Source of the DNA: Flavobacteriales bacterium
Lineage (GTDB): Bacteria; Bacteroidota; Bacteroidia; Flavobacteriales_E; Vicingaceae
Assembly (NCBI GenBank): GCA_002706365.1
Contig: PALM01000047.1
Location: 1-61,783, forward strand
DNA length: 61,783 nt
Reading direction: 5' to 3'
Both the position numbers and the translations under genes were made by a program. The notes beneath the pieces were generated by a model. The model made no database searches. It was not told where the DNA came from and was given only the letters and a program-made list of their open reading frames with translations. Of the stretch, positions 17,538 through 28,744 are shown in pieces (the stretch's first letter is position 1; every line of letters starts with the position of its first letter).

Positions 17538-20500
17538 TTATTTCTTCTTCTTGAGTTTCTCTTTTGTCTTTGTTAGGTCTACAACAATTGGAGTAGCCAC
17601 ACATAGTGAAGAGTAGGTTCCAACAGCCACACCTACAAGAAGTGCAAAGGCAAAACCTCTAATAACTTCACCACCAAAGATAAAAATCATAAGGAGAACA
17701 AAGAATGTACTCAATGATGTGTTCACCGTTCTACTCAAAGTAGAGTTCAATGCATCATTGATCACTTCGTTCATTGGACGTTTCTTGTATGAATTCAAGA
17801 ACTCTCTAATTCTATCGAATACAACCACGGTATCGTTAATGGAGTAACCCACCACGGTAAGGATTGCAGCAATGAATGCCTGATCGATATCCAAAGAGAA
17901 AGGCAAGAATCCATAAGCAATAGAGAACACTGCCAATACGATCAATACATCATGGAAGATCGCAGCGATCGCACCCAATCCATACTGCCACTTTCTAAAT
18001 CTAAAGAGGATGTATAGGAAGATGATCACCAATGAGAAAAGTACCGCCCAAACAGCCGACTTCTTAATATCATCTGCAATGGTTGGCCCAACTTTCTGTG
18101 AACTCATGATCTCATAATCAAGACCTAGTGACCCAAGTCCATCATTCAATCTAGTTTCAACTACCATATCAGCTGAATCTAGATCACTGTCGATCATAAA
18201 TGAAGTAGTAACCTTTACCTGATTGTCTTCACCGAACACTTTCACTTCAGGAGCAAGATTTACTCCTTCTTCAGTTACAAAAGTCTCAGCTAGTGAATTT
18301 CTCACATCAGTAGTTGATACAGTTTCATCGAATCTCACCAAATAAGTTCTACCACCGGTGAAATCAACACCGTAAGACAAACCACGAGTCATGAAAGAGC
18401 CAATACCCAAAGCGATGATCAAACCTGAAATGATGTAATACATCTTTCTATTCTTCACAAAACCAAGATTTATATTTTGAAAAGCTCCTTCAGTCAATTT
18501 AGTTGATACAGTAACTTTCATCTTTCTATCCAATCTCCAAGCGAAGATCAATCTTGTGATGAAGATCGCTGAGAACAACGAAGTAATGATACCGATCACC
18601 AATGTTTTGGCGAAACCTTCAACAGGACCAGTTCCAAAGAACCATAGAATAACACCTGTCAATAAGGTAGTAACGTTCGCATCGATAATAGATGAGTAGG
18701 CATTATTATAACCATCTGTAATAGCCAGCCTAGCCCCTTTACCTGCTCTCAATTCTTCTCGAATACGTTCGTAGATCAGTACGTTCGCATCAACCGAGAT
18801 ACCAATTGTCAATACAATACCGGCAATACCTGGTAGCGTAAGTGCAATATTTGTAGAAGCCAGCACACCCATAATAAAGAATAGGTTAGCCAATAGCGCG
18901 ATGTCTGAAGCAATACCCGCTTTGCCGTAATAGAAGATCATATATACCAATACGATCAATAGGGCAATTAAGAATGAATTCAAACCGGAAGTAATTGCTT
19001 CTAGTCCTAATGATGGACCAACAACCGCTTCTTCAACGATCTTAGCAGGAGCCGGAAGTTTACCAGCTTTCAAGATATTGGCGATCAATTTCGCTTCTTC
19101 AATTGTGAAGTCACCTTCAATACTTGAAATACCACCTGCAATCTCAGAATTTACATTCGGGAAAGAGTAAACGAAGTTATCAAGTACGATAGCGATGCTA
19201 TTACCTACATTATCACCAGTAAGACGCTTCCAAGTCTTTGCACCTAGAGCGTTCATCTTCATGGTAATTTGCGGACGACCACCAAACTGTCCAAAATCTT
19301 GGAAAGCATCAGTGATCACATCACCCTCTAATGGAGCTCTACCATCTCTACTGTTCACTTCAATTGCGATCAATTGCAAGAATTGACCTTTATCATCATA
19401 AGGTTTAGCTGTCCACAACAATCTCAAATCGGTTGGGAATACTTCCTTGATCTCAGGACGATTCAAGTAATCGTTCACTTTAGCTGTATCCTTAATGGCT
19501 ACGAATCCAACAGTTGGACCTTCACCCGGAGTGTAGTTACCTTGTGCGTTCTGATAGATAGAAGGAGTTAATACAGCAAAAAGAGGATTGTCTTTTGCAA
19601 AATCCTCAAAGTTCTGATCTGCGATATTAGTTGAGTCACCATCGGCATCATCTTCTGCAGCCAATTGCTCTAGAATTGATCCTTCATCAGTACTATCATC
19701 AGCAATAAGATTAGAATCGTTTGCAGTAGTCAAATCTTCTTCAAGAGTTGAATCGGGAGAGACATCTCCTAGACTTGCCAAAGCATTATCATCGGCAGTC
19801 TCTACAAGAGACGAATCATTTTTTGCATTTGTGCTATCTACTTCAACAGTTTCAAGCTCCTCTCCTTTCAAGATCTTATTCAATCTATCATTGGCAGTTG
19901 CCAAATAAGGATAGATCTCGGCATTCTCATAAGTCTCCCAGAATTCTAGCTTAGCAGTTCCCTGAAGCAGCTGACGTACTCTATCTTTATTCTTAACTCC
20001 TGGAAGTTCAACCAAGATTCTATCGCTAGCTTGAAGCTTCTGGATATTTGGCTGAGCAACTCCAAAAAGATTCACACGTGTTCTAAGCACTTCGAAAGTC
20101 CTATCGAAAGCAGCATCTGCTTCTTCTCTCAAAAACTCAATTACTTGCTCGTTCGTGGCATTTCTATCGATCTTCTCTTTAGTCTCAAGTCCGTAGAATA
20201 CAGCAGTCATCTGACGATCTCCGGCAGTTTCTGTCCATGCCTGAGCAAATAGATCCACAAAGTTTTCCTGAGCAGACTTTTGCTTCTCCTTTGCTAATTC
20301 TAATGAATTTATGAAGTCTTCATCCTCTGGACGAGAAGATAGCGCCTTAATTACTTCGGCTACATTCACCTCAAGAGTTACGTTCATACCACCTTTAAGG
20401 TCTAGACCTAGGTTTAAGGTATTCTTACGTACTTCTGAGTAGGTGAAATTTAATACTGGGTATACTTCTTCACTGGCCATTGAATCGAGGTAAGCCTCTT

Positions 20501-20636
20501 CAACCTTAGTATCTCCATTTGCATATGCTACTGCATCGCTTTCCACGCTCTGAGCAACCCATGTAAATGAAAGCTGGTAGAGGCAGGCCAACGTCAACAA
20601 GACTATGAAAGTCCAAATTAATCCCTTATTCTGCAT
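17538..20636 (-). CDS. secDF: Fused protein translocase subunit SecDF
   Basis: A 1032-residue fusion of SecD and SecF in one chain, the Bacteroidota arrangement. It is an RND-type, proton-driven accessory of SecYEG that pulls preproteins across the inner membrane. SecD features are LGLDLKGGMNVTLEV (near 77-90), a large P1 domain and VPTDLRLLWTA, then the membrane bundle with IGISVDANVLIYERIREELR. SecF begins near residue 720, with YGVDFTGGRTYLVRF and VGYSINDTVVVFDRIREF. A roughly 85-residue Asp/Ser/Thr-rich insert (about 260-345) lies inside P1. The gene has a strong promoter (20675-20705) and its own terminator. Confidence 0.97.
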   Translation of the reverse strand: MQNKGLIWTFIVLLTLACLYQLSFTWVAQSVESDAVAYANGDTKVEEAYLDSMASEEVYPVLNFTYSEVRKNTLNLGLDLKGGMNVTLEVNVAEVIKALSSRPEDEDFINSLELAKEKQKSAQENFVDLFAQAWTETAGDRQMTAVFYGLETKEKIDRNATNEQVIEFLREEADAAFDRTFEVLRTRVNLFGVAQPNIQKLQASDRILVELPGVKNKDRVRQLLQGTAKLEFWETYENAEIYPYLATANDRLNKILKGEELETVEVDSTNAKNDSSLVETADDNALASLGDVSPDSTLEEDLTTANDSNLIADDSTDEGSILEQLAAEDDADGDSTNIADQNFEDFAKDNPLFAVLTPSIYQNAQGNYTPGEGPTVGFVAIKDTAKVNDYLNRPEIKEVFPTDLRLLWTAKPYDDKGQFLQLIAIEVNSRDGRAPLEGDVITDAFQDFGQFGGRPQITMKMNALGAKTWKRLTGDNVGNSIAIVLDNFVYSFPNVNSEIAGGISSIEGDFTIEEAKLIANILKAGKLPAPAKIVEEAVVGPSLGLEAITSGLNSFLIALLIVLVYMIFYYGKAGIASDIALLANLFFIMGVLASTNIALTLPGIAGIVLTIGISVDANVLIYERIREELRAGKGARLAITDGYNNAYSSIIDANVTTLLTGVILWFFGTGPVEGFAKTLVIGIITSLFSAIFITRLIFAWRLDRKMKVTVSTKLTEGAFQNINLGFVKNRKMYYIISGLIIALGIGSFMTRGLSYGVDFTGGRTYLVRFDETVSTTDVRNSLAETFVTEEGVNLAPEVKVFGEDNQVKVTTSFMIDSDLDSADMVVETRLNDGLGSLGLDYEIMSSQKVGPTIADDIKKSAVWAVLFSLVIIFLYILFRFRKWQYGLGAIAAIFHDVLIVLAVFSIAYGFLPFSLDIDQAFIAAILTVVGYSINDTVVVFDRIREFLNSYKKRPMNEVINDALNSTLSRTVNTSLSTFFVLLMIFIFGGEVIRGFAFALLVGVAVGTYSSLCVATPIVVDLTKTKEKLKKKK

Positions 20637-20674
20637 TTTGTTATTGGTAAAAAATTCTTATTTTTTGAAGCCTG

Positions 20675-20705
20675 CAAATATAGAATTTCCACCGAGAAAT
20701 AGCAA
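20675..20705 (-). promoter_or_regulatory. Promoter of secDF
   Basis: On the minus strand TTG (20703-20705) is followed after exactly 20 bases by TATATTTG (20675-20682). This is a full match to the Bacteroidota consensus, with about 30 bases of leader before the ATG. It is the best promoter in the window. Confidence 0.65.
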
Positions 20706-20844
20706 TTGAATTGCCGCTAATTCAGTTGAACCAAAAAGACTTAATTTTACGAGTATACAGCGCATCTATCAAAATTAGCATGCTTCATATAGGCAACTAA
20801 ATACCGCTAAGTGCGTCAAAGAATTGAATTAATACTACACTAAA

Positions 20845-23409
20845 TTGAAGTCATTCCCACGCATTATCCAACTATTGATCAGCCTTTTGGCCGTTATTTT
20901 TAGTGTTCAAAATAGTCATGCACAATTGTATTATAGCAGTGCAGACTCCGTCTTGGTTAAAGAGAATGGCGACTATTTCGATTTCCCTTTTCAAGGAGGA
21001 TTCAATGCCCCGCAATTCAATGCGATCGATTTGAATTACGACAACATCATGGATCTAGTGATCTATGAAAGAAGCGGAGGAAAGGTTTACACCTATCTTA
21101 ATGGGGGTACTGCAAATCAAGTAGACTATACTTATGCACCTCAATATGAAGGTGCATTCCCCGAAGTATCAGATTGGATGTTTGCCCGCGATTATAATTG
21201 CGATGGCCAAATGGATCTAATAACAGGAGTAAGAGGCTCATCTGTAAGAGTTTATGAGAATGTGGGCAGTCTAGCGAATGGTCTTTCTTTTACATATGTT
21301 GGCGTCATTCAATCACTTTACCCGAATGGTAGTGTGCCTTTGCCGATCAATCCTGGTGGGGCTAACCTTCCCGGTATTGTGGATATGAATAATGATGGCG
21401 ATATGGATCTCATCTTCTTCGATAGCAATGGATCCCAAATGCAATTACATAAGAATCTAAGTGTAGAAAGAACTGGTATTTGCGGATTGGATTTTGAAGT
21501 TCGCAGTGAATGCTGGGGCGACTTTACAGAAGCGGGCTTCAATTCTACAGTCTATTTAGATTCTTGCAGGTTTGGCGATAGAGTTCCCAATCCAGAATCT
21601 GATAAAGGTGGAAGTGTAAGAAATCTAGATATTCAAAAAACCACCTCTGGCTCGAGGATCTCTAAGCATGCAGGCTCATCAGTATCACCAATAGACCTAG
21701 GTACTATTGGAGGGATGGATCTGGTAATTGGTGATATAGGCGGCAATAATTTGACTGCACTATATAATGATGATAGTATTGCTCCTTTTATCAATTCGCA
21801 TATAACTTCATTGGATTCTACTTTTCCAGTGTATAACACCCCTGTTGATCTACCCGTTTTCCCGGCAGCTTTCTTTTTGGATGTGAACAACGACCAAAAG
21901 GAGGATATGATCGTAACTACCAATAGCAATGGATATTTGGCGAGGAGTTATTACAATAATAATGTACTCTATTATGAGAATGTAGGTAGCAGTCAGCATG
22001 TATTCAATTACCGTCAGAACAATTTCCTTCAAGGAGAGGTGATCGATCTAGGAAGAGGAGCTTATCCTGCATTTTTCGACTACAACAATGATGGCCTTAT
22101 GGATATGCTTGTGGGAAATGATGGCTATTTAGACACTGCATCCAATGAGATGATCGGACAATTAGCATTGTTCCAAAATATTGGAACGCCAACTATGCCT
22201 GAATTCGATTTGATCGATCGCGATTTTGGAGGTTTATCGAATATTCCTCTTGACCTAAGCACCAATGCGCCTCAACGGTATTTGATCCCGGCTCTAGGTG
22301 ATCTTGATGGCGATGGCGATATGGATTTATTGATTGGCGACGATGATGGAAGAGTTCATTACTTCATTGATAGCTCATCTACTGGAAATAGTGCAGCATT
22401 TGAATTAAGTGAAGCCTCTTTTCAAGGTTTGAATGTCTTCGATCAAGCGGCTCCAGCACTTATTGATATTAATCAGGATAATTTATTGGATCTGGTGATA
22501 GGAAACGCCTTGGGCATATTGGAGTACCATCAGAATTTAGGAAATAGCAGCACTCCAATCTTCAATCTTGAAGTACAATCCATTATATGGCAATACGATA
22601 GCATAATCCGCTATCAGTTGAGGGATGATCCAAACCTTTCAGTCTTCAGTCCGGGTGATACCTTAGATATTAATGAGGCACTATTCGGCGACAATAATGT
22701 ATTCCAGATCGTAGCAGCGGTAAATGATGCTCAAAATTATCTTGACCTCATTCATCCATTTAGAAGAAATGCACTAGATGATGAAGCAACTTCAACTGCG
22801 GTAATTGACTATTCAGAGAAGAATTGGGGAGGAGTGCGTTTGCCAAATTATTTCAATGGAGACAGAAATGCCGCACCATTCCTATATCGTAACAATCAGA
22901 ATGAACTGAATATGATCATTGGATCACAGAAAGGATATCTCTATTTCTTCAATCAGATCGACAGCAATCTAACTGGCAACTTCAATTTGTACGACTCCAC
23001 CTACACAGGAAGGAATTACGGAGCAAGTGCAGCAGTATATGGAGCAGACCTGAATCAAGATACCAATATCGATCTTGCTGTGGGAAATGAAGCAGGTGGA
23101 TTACAATTGCTATTTGGATCTACAAGCACTTCCTTAGTTGATCTTGGAAAAAGTGGGACTGATAAAGAACTTCCAATTAAACTCTTTCCCAACCCTACTA
23201 AAGGATTGGTGAATTTGTTAATTGAAGAAGAAATAAGAGGCACTTATGATCTTAGGATATATGATCTAAGTGGAAAGAAAGTGTGGGAAGAAAGAGGATT
23301 GAATCAGCGGTCTTATCAGTTTATTCCAAACTTAAAACCTGCTTTGTATATGGTAGAAGTAGCCGGTGATGAAATGAGATCCACCACCAAGCTACTTATT
23401 AAACCTTAG
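20845..23409 (+). CDS. Secreted FG-GAP/VCBS repeat protein with T9SS type A sorting domain
   Basis: An 854-residue secreted protein. It starts with TTG at 20845, the only start giving the signal peptide (basic KSFPR, then a hydrophobic core ending NSHAQ near 26). The body is a series of FG-GAP/VCBS-type beta-propeller blades with calcium-loop motifs such as DMNNDGDMDLIFFDSN and DLDGDGDMDLLIGDDDG. The last 75 or so residues form a type A T9SS sorting domain (LFPNPTKGLVNLLI, RIYDLSGKKVWEE, ending in a short basic strand). Such domains are removed on export and the product is anchored or released at the cell surface. The ligand is unknown. It is divergent from secDF across a 208-base gap. Confidence 0.9.
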   Translation: MKSFPRIIQLLISLLAVIFSVQNSHAQLYYSSADSVLVKENGDYFDFPFQGGFNAPQFNAIDLNYDNIMDLVIYERSGGKVYTYLNGGTANQVDYTYAPQYEGAFPEVSDWMFARDYNCDGQMDLITGVRGSSVRVYENVGSLANGLSFTYVGVIQSLYPNGSVPLPINPGGANLPGIVDMNNDGDMDLIFFDSNGSQMQLHKNLSVERTGICGLDFEVRSECWGDFTEAGFNSTVYLDSCRFGDRVPNPESDKGGSVRNLDIQKTTSGSRISKHAGSSVSPIDLGTIGGMDLVIGDIGGNNLTALYNDDSIAPFINSHITSLDSTFPVYNTPVDLPVFPAAFFLDVNNDQKEDMIVTTNSNGYLARSYYNNNVLYYENVGSSQHVFNYRQNNFLQGEVIDLGRGAYPAFFDYNNDGLMDMLVGNDGYLDTASNEMIGQLALFQNIGTPTMPEFDLIDRDFGGLSNIPLDLSTNAPQRYLIPALGDLDGDGDMDLLIGDDDGRVHYFIDSSSTGNSAAFELSEASFQGLNVFDQAAPALIDINQDNLLDLVIGNALGILEYHQNLGNSSTPIFNLEVQSIIWQYDSIIRYQLRDDPNLSVFSPGDTLDINEALFGDNNVFQIVAAVNDAQNYLDLIHPFRRNALDDEATSTAVIDYSEKNWGGVRLPNYFNGDRNAAPFLYRNNQNELNMIIGSQKGYLYFFNQIDSNLTGNFNLYDSTYTGRNYGASAAVYGADLNQDTNIDLAVGNEAGGLQLLFGSTSTSLVDLGKSGTDKELPIKLFPNPTKGLVNLLIEEEIRGTYDLRIYDLSGKKVWEERGLNQRSYQFIPNLKPALYMVEVAGDEMRSTTKLLIKP

Positions 23410-23418
23410 GAAATGATC

Positions 23419-24351
23419 TTATAGATCCATTCCGTCTAGCACAGCCATTACTTCTCTAACCGCTGTAGCAGACTCATCTAATAGTTTTCTCTCATCGGAG
23501 TTAAGATCAAGTTCAATGATCTTTTCAATACCTTCTTTACCTAATACTACAGGAACTCCAAGGTAGATATTCTCCATTCCATATTCGCCATTCAATAGGG
23601 CGCATACTGGGAAAATGCGTTTTTGATCTCTTACGATAGCTTCTACCATTTGAGCAGCAGCTGCTCCTGGTGCATACCATGCAGAAGTGCCCATAAGATT
23701 CACTAGTTCGCCACCGCCTTTCTTGGTGCGCTCAACGATCTCATCCAATCTCTTCTCGCCGATCAATTCAGTTACAGGGATACCGGCAACAGTAGTATAA
23801 CGTGGTAATGGAACCATGGTGTCTCCGTGTCCGCCCATCAAAACCGCTTGAATATCCTTTGGTGATGTATTCAATTCTTCAGCAATGAAAGAACGGTAAC
23901 GAGCAGTATCCAAGATACCTGCCATACCAAATACACGACTAGAATCGATCTTTGCAGTCAAATAAGCACAGTAAGTCATTACGTCTAATGGGTTAGACAC
24001 AATAATGATCTTTGAATTTGGCGAATGCTTAATGATATTTTCAGTCACAGATTTTACAATACCTGCATTGGTTGCGATCAAGTCGTCGCGGCTCATACCC
24101 GGCTTTCTTGGCAAACCAGAAGTGATTACTACCACATCTGAATTGGCTGTTTTGCTGTAATCGTTAGTAGAACCAGTGATTCTAGTATCGTAAAGATTAA
24201 TGGGCGAAGTCTCCCACATATCAAGCGCTTTACCTTCTGCAAGGCCTTCTTTGATATCGACTAGAACGACTTCATTAGCCAGTTCTTTGTGGGCTACGAC
24301 ATTGGCACAGGTTGCCCCTACGTTTCCCGCACCTACTACTGTAACTTTCAT
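23419..24351 (-). CDS. mdh: Malate dehydrogenase (NAD, LDH-like type)
   Basis: A 310-residue NAD-dependent enzyme of the citric acid cycle. VVGAGNVGATCA is the nucleotide fold and the Asp in VVLVDIKEG selects NAD. The mobile loop LPRKPGMSRDDL carries the arginines that favour malate over lactate, and the catalytic histidine is in VLMGGHGDTMVPLPRYT. The ATG at 24351 fits the standard N-terminus MKVTVVGAG. It is convergent with the FG-GAP gene, with only 9 bases between stops and no hairpin visible there. It is divergent from the sigma-factor gene across a 299-base gap. Confidence 0.97.
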   Translation of the reverse strand: MKVTVVGAGNVGATCANVVAHKELANEVVLVDIKEGLAEGKALDMWETSPINLYDTRITGSTNDYSKTANSDVVVITSGLPRKPGMSRDDLIATNAGIVKSVTENIIKHSPNSKIIIVSNPLDVMTYCAYLTAKIDSSRVFGMAGILDTARYRSFIAEELNTSPKDIQAVLMGGHGDTMVPLPRYTTVAGIPVTELIGEKRLDEIVERTKKGGGELVNLMGTSAWYAPGAAAAQMVEAIVRDQKRIFPVCALLNGEYGMENIYLGVPVVLGKEGIEKIIELDLNSDERKLLDESATAVREVMAVLDGMDL

Positions 24352-24500
24352 GGATTTGTTTTTAAATTTTGGGCTGCTAAATTACTTATTGCAAGGCTCA
24401 ATTGAAAGGGAATTGAAGGATAGAGGAGAGATTATTACCACAGGGCATTAAATACCCAGAAATACTTCAGATTTAGGGCAATATCCTTCTTCCTCTCCAT

Positions 24501-24560
24501 CTTGAGGTTGCATATTGTGACCTCAAGTTCTCATGACTCAATCTTTTTTTATTTGAGTCA
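24501..24560. repeat. Two inverted repeats upstream of the ECF sigma gene
   Basis: CTTGAGGT (24501-24508) and ACCTCAAG (24520-24527) pair perfectly across 11 bases. TGACTCAA (24534-24541) and TTGAGTCA (24553-24560) also pair perfectly across 11 bases with a T-rich loop. They could be hairpins or operator sites in the 299-base divergent region between mdh and the sigma gene. Confidence 0.5.
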
Positions 24561-24650
24561 ATAAACAGCTAGCAGCATGACTGAAAAGATATTTCTTTAG
24601 GCAAGAGGCAACCTTTCTCTAAATTAGCGTCAATAAATGGAAAAGTATTA

Positions 24651-25229
24651 ATGGATTTATCTGATCGGGATACGGTTAAAGAGGTAGTAGAGGCATGTGC
24701 GCGAGGCGACCGAGAGTATCAGAAGCAGCTGTACAAAGCCATGTACAGTTCTATGATGGCGGTTTGTTATCGTTACGCTTCTAGGAGAGAAGATGCCAAG
24801 GATCTCTTTCAGGAAGGATTCATTAAGGTTTTCGACAAGATCGGAAAGTACAATTTCAAAGGTTCTTTGCAAGGTTGGATAAGACGAATAATGGTAAATC
24901 ACGCGATCGACCATTACCGCAGAAACAAAAACAAGTTCTCAATGAGCGAAAGCTTAATGGAAGCCGAGAGGATTCCAGAGAAGGATTTGGATGAATCTGT
25001 ATTCGAAGACATCACTGCAGATGAGCTTTTAAGCCTTGTGCAAGAATTGAGTCCGGTATACAGATCAGTGTTCAACATGTATGTACTCGATGATTACACA
25101 CATGCTGAAATTGCGGAAGAGCTGGGAATCAGCGAAGGGACGTCGAAATCCAACTTATCAAAAGCCAAAAGAAATTTAAAGACCATGGTCTTGCAAAAGA
25201 TAAAGAATGAAAAACAGACAGCTAAATAG
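24651..25229 (+). CDS. ECF-type RNA polymerase sigma-70 factor
   Basis: A 192-residue group IV sigma factor. Region 2 is at about 25-92 (YRYASRREDAKDLFQEGFIKVF, then LQGWIRRIMVNHAIDHYRR for -10 recognition). Region 4 is at about 130-182 (LSPVYRSVFNMYVLDDYTHA, then IAEELGISEGTSKSNLSKAK as the helix-turn-helix). Regions 1.1 and 3 are missing, as expected for ECF factors. Its last 23 bases overlap the next gene, whose product has the look of a membrane-bound anti-sigma factor. The regulon cannot be read from the window. Confidence 0.94.
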   Translation: MDLSDRDTVKEVVEACARGDREYQKQLYKAMYSSMMAVCYRYASRREDAKDLFQEGFIKVFDKIGKYNFKGSLQGWIRRIMVNHAIDHYRRNKNKFSMSESLMEAERIPEKDLDESVFEDITADELLSLVQELSPVYRSVFNMYVLDDYTHAEIAEELGISEGTSKSNLSKAKRNLKTMVLQKIKNEKQTAK

Positions 25230-26559
25230 AGAAGAAGAAGTCCTTCGCGACAAGCTGAGCGAGCTCAATTATGAGTTTCAGCCTGCCGATTGGGATGCAC
25301 TGGAGAAGCAATTGCCCTCTTCCGGTAGTGGATCTAGCTGGTTAAGCGGAAAAGCCATTGTTGGAGCAGCTGTTGTTGTTTCCTTAACCGCCGCCTGGTT
25401 CATAAGTCAGCCCGCTGCGGATAATGAAACTGCTGTGCAGAAAGAGAAGAAAGCGGTGCAGACTGAGCAGAAGGATGCTGTATCTCCAAAGACTGAAGAT
25501 CAAACACAATCTTCTACAACTACTCAGCTTACTGAGAATTCAGAAAGAGCTTCTGAAGAAGAGGTATTATCGACTGATGAGACAGTAGTTGCCGAAAATG
25601 TGACTTCGAATGCCAATGAGGAGTCATCTCCTTTAGAAAGTTCTTCAAATGAAGAGAGATCTCAAATCATGGATGAAGCTGCAGATGAGAACATCCAGTT
25701 CAGCGAAGAGAATTCAGATGAAGCGGAAATAGCAGCTGAACAGAAAAGAACTGAAAGTGAAGAGCCAAATATCAATGGTATCATCGCACCCGATAAAGTG
25801 TGTGCGAATCAAGACTTTAGAGTTGAGCTTGACATGAAAGCTGACTTACCTGAAGGCTATACCGTGGATTGGTTAATTGACAATAAGCGATTTATCGTTG
25901 GAAGCAAGATCACCGGAATGGAGATTAGCGAAAACGGAATGAAGACGATAAGTGCTGAGGTAAAGGGCCCAAATGGAGAGCTATACCAGTCATATAGCAG
26001 CTCGATCACAACAGTTGACATTCCAGAGCTTGATTTTACTTATGAGGACTTGAAAGATCCGTATCTCGACTTCAGTGCAAAAGTTGAAGTGACCGACGAT
26101 CTATTCGATAGCTACGAGTGGTTGGGTGAAGATGGAAAAATTCTCGCAAAAGGAGCCAACCCAAGCATCGATTTTAGAAATAAAGGCGTCTATGATTTGA
26201 AGATTAGAGCAAAAACTGCCGAAGGTTGCTATCAAGAGATATCTAAACCATTGGCCATTGCTGAAGACTTTGATCCTATGGCACCGAATGCTTTCACTCC
26301 TTTAAATCAGGATGAAAGAAATCAAACTTTCATGCCAGCGGCATTTAAGCTAAGAGATGATCGATATAAAATGCAAATCATGAGCCTAGATGGCAACTTG
26401 ATTTATGAAAGTAATAGTATAAAAGATGAGTGGAATGGTAGAATGCACAATAGCGGTCAAATGCTACCTGCTGGGCAATACCTTTGGAAAGTCATCATAA
26501 GCAATAATGAAGGCAGACAGAGAACCTTCATCGGAAATATTAGAATCCTACCGGATTAG
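25207..26559 (+). CDS. Putative membrane anti-sigma partner with PKD-like and T9SS type-B-like (CHU_C) domains
   Basis: A 450-residue protein. The short N-terminal domain (1-47, with the FQPADWDALEKQL motif seen at the start of Bacteroidota proteins encoded next to ECF sigma factors) would be cytoplasmic. One transmembrane helix follows (about 48-66), then a Glu/Ser/Thr-rich linker (67-188), a PKD/Ig-like region (190-352), and a domain resembling the gliding-motility-associated C-terminal (CHU_C) domain (359-450: APNAFTPLNQDERNQTF, then EWNGRMHNSGQMLPAGQYLW). Its ATG sits 23 bases inside the sigma gene, so the two are translationally coupled. An anti-sigma role is inference from position and topology; no ZAS zinc motif is seen. 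Confidence 0.7.
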   Translation: MKNRQLNREEEVLRDKLSELNYEFQPADWDALEKQLPSSGSGSSWLSGKAIVGAAVVVSLTAAWFISQPAADNETAVQKEKKAVQTEQKDAVSPKTEDQTQSSTTTQLTENSERASEEEVLSTDETVVAENVTSNANEESSPLESSSNEERSQIMDEAADENIQFSEENSDEAEIAAEQKRTESEEPNINGIIAPDKVCANQDFRVELDMKADLPEGYTVDWLIDNKRFIVGSKITGMEISENGMKTISAEVKGPNGELYQSYSSSITTVDIPELDFTYEDLKDPYLDFSAKVEVTDDLFDSYEWLGEDGKILAKGANPSIDFRNKGVYDLKIRAKTAEGCYQEISKPLAIAEDFDPMAPNAFTPLNQDERNQTFMPAAFKLRDDRYKMQIMSLDGNLIYESNSIKDEWNGRMHNSGQMLPAGQYLWKVIISNNEGRQRTFIGNIRILPD

Positions 26560-26600
26560 ACGATCTTCTTTCTGTATAAATTGGTTAGTACGTAGAAGAA

Positions 26601-26628
26601 AAAAGGGCAGCTGAATAGCTGCCCTTTT
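26601..26628. terminator. Bidirectional terminator between the sigma operon and gyrB
   Basis: AAGGGCAGCT (26603-26612) and AGCTGCCCTT (26617-26626) form a perfect 10-bp stem with a GAAT loop, flanked by A-run and T-run. It can stop transcription from both convergent genes. Confidence 0.9.
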
Positions 26629-26649
26629 TAATTGAATATATCTAAAGAA

Positions 26650-28608
<1,959 letters not shown>

Positions 28609-28631
28609 TCACCGGTTAAGTAGTGCACTAA

Positions 28632-28639
28632 CAAAGATA
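28632..28639 (-). promoter_or_regulatory. -7 box of gyrB
   Basis: TATCTTTG on the minus strand is a perfect TAnnTTTG match 26 bases before the gyrB ATG. The -33 element is unclear. Confidence 0.45.
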
Positions 28640-28744
28640 ATTAAAGGTATAGCCGCGAAGGCCTTAACAGACCTTTAAAAGGGCGGTTTTATTAACAGAA
28701 TATTAACATGTAATACACTGCATATCAAGTAATTACATAATCAG

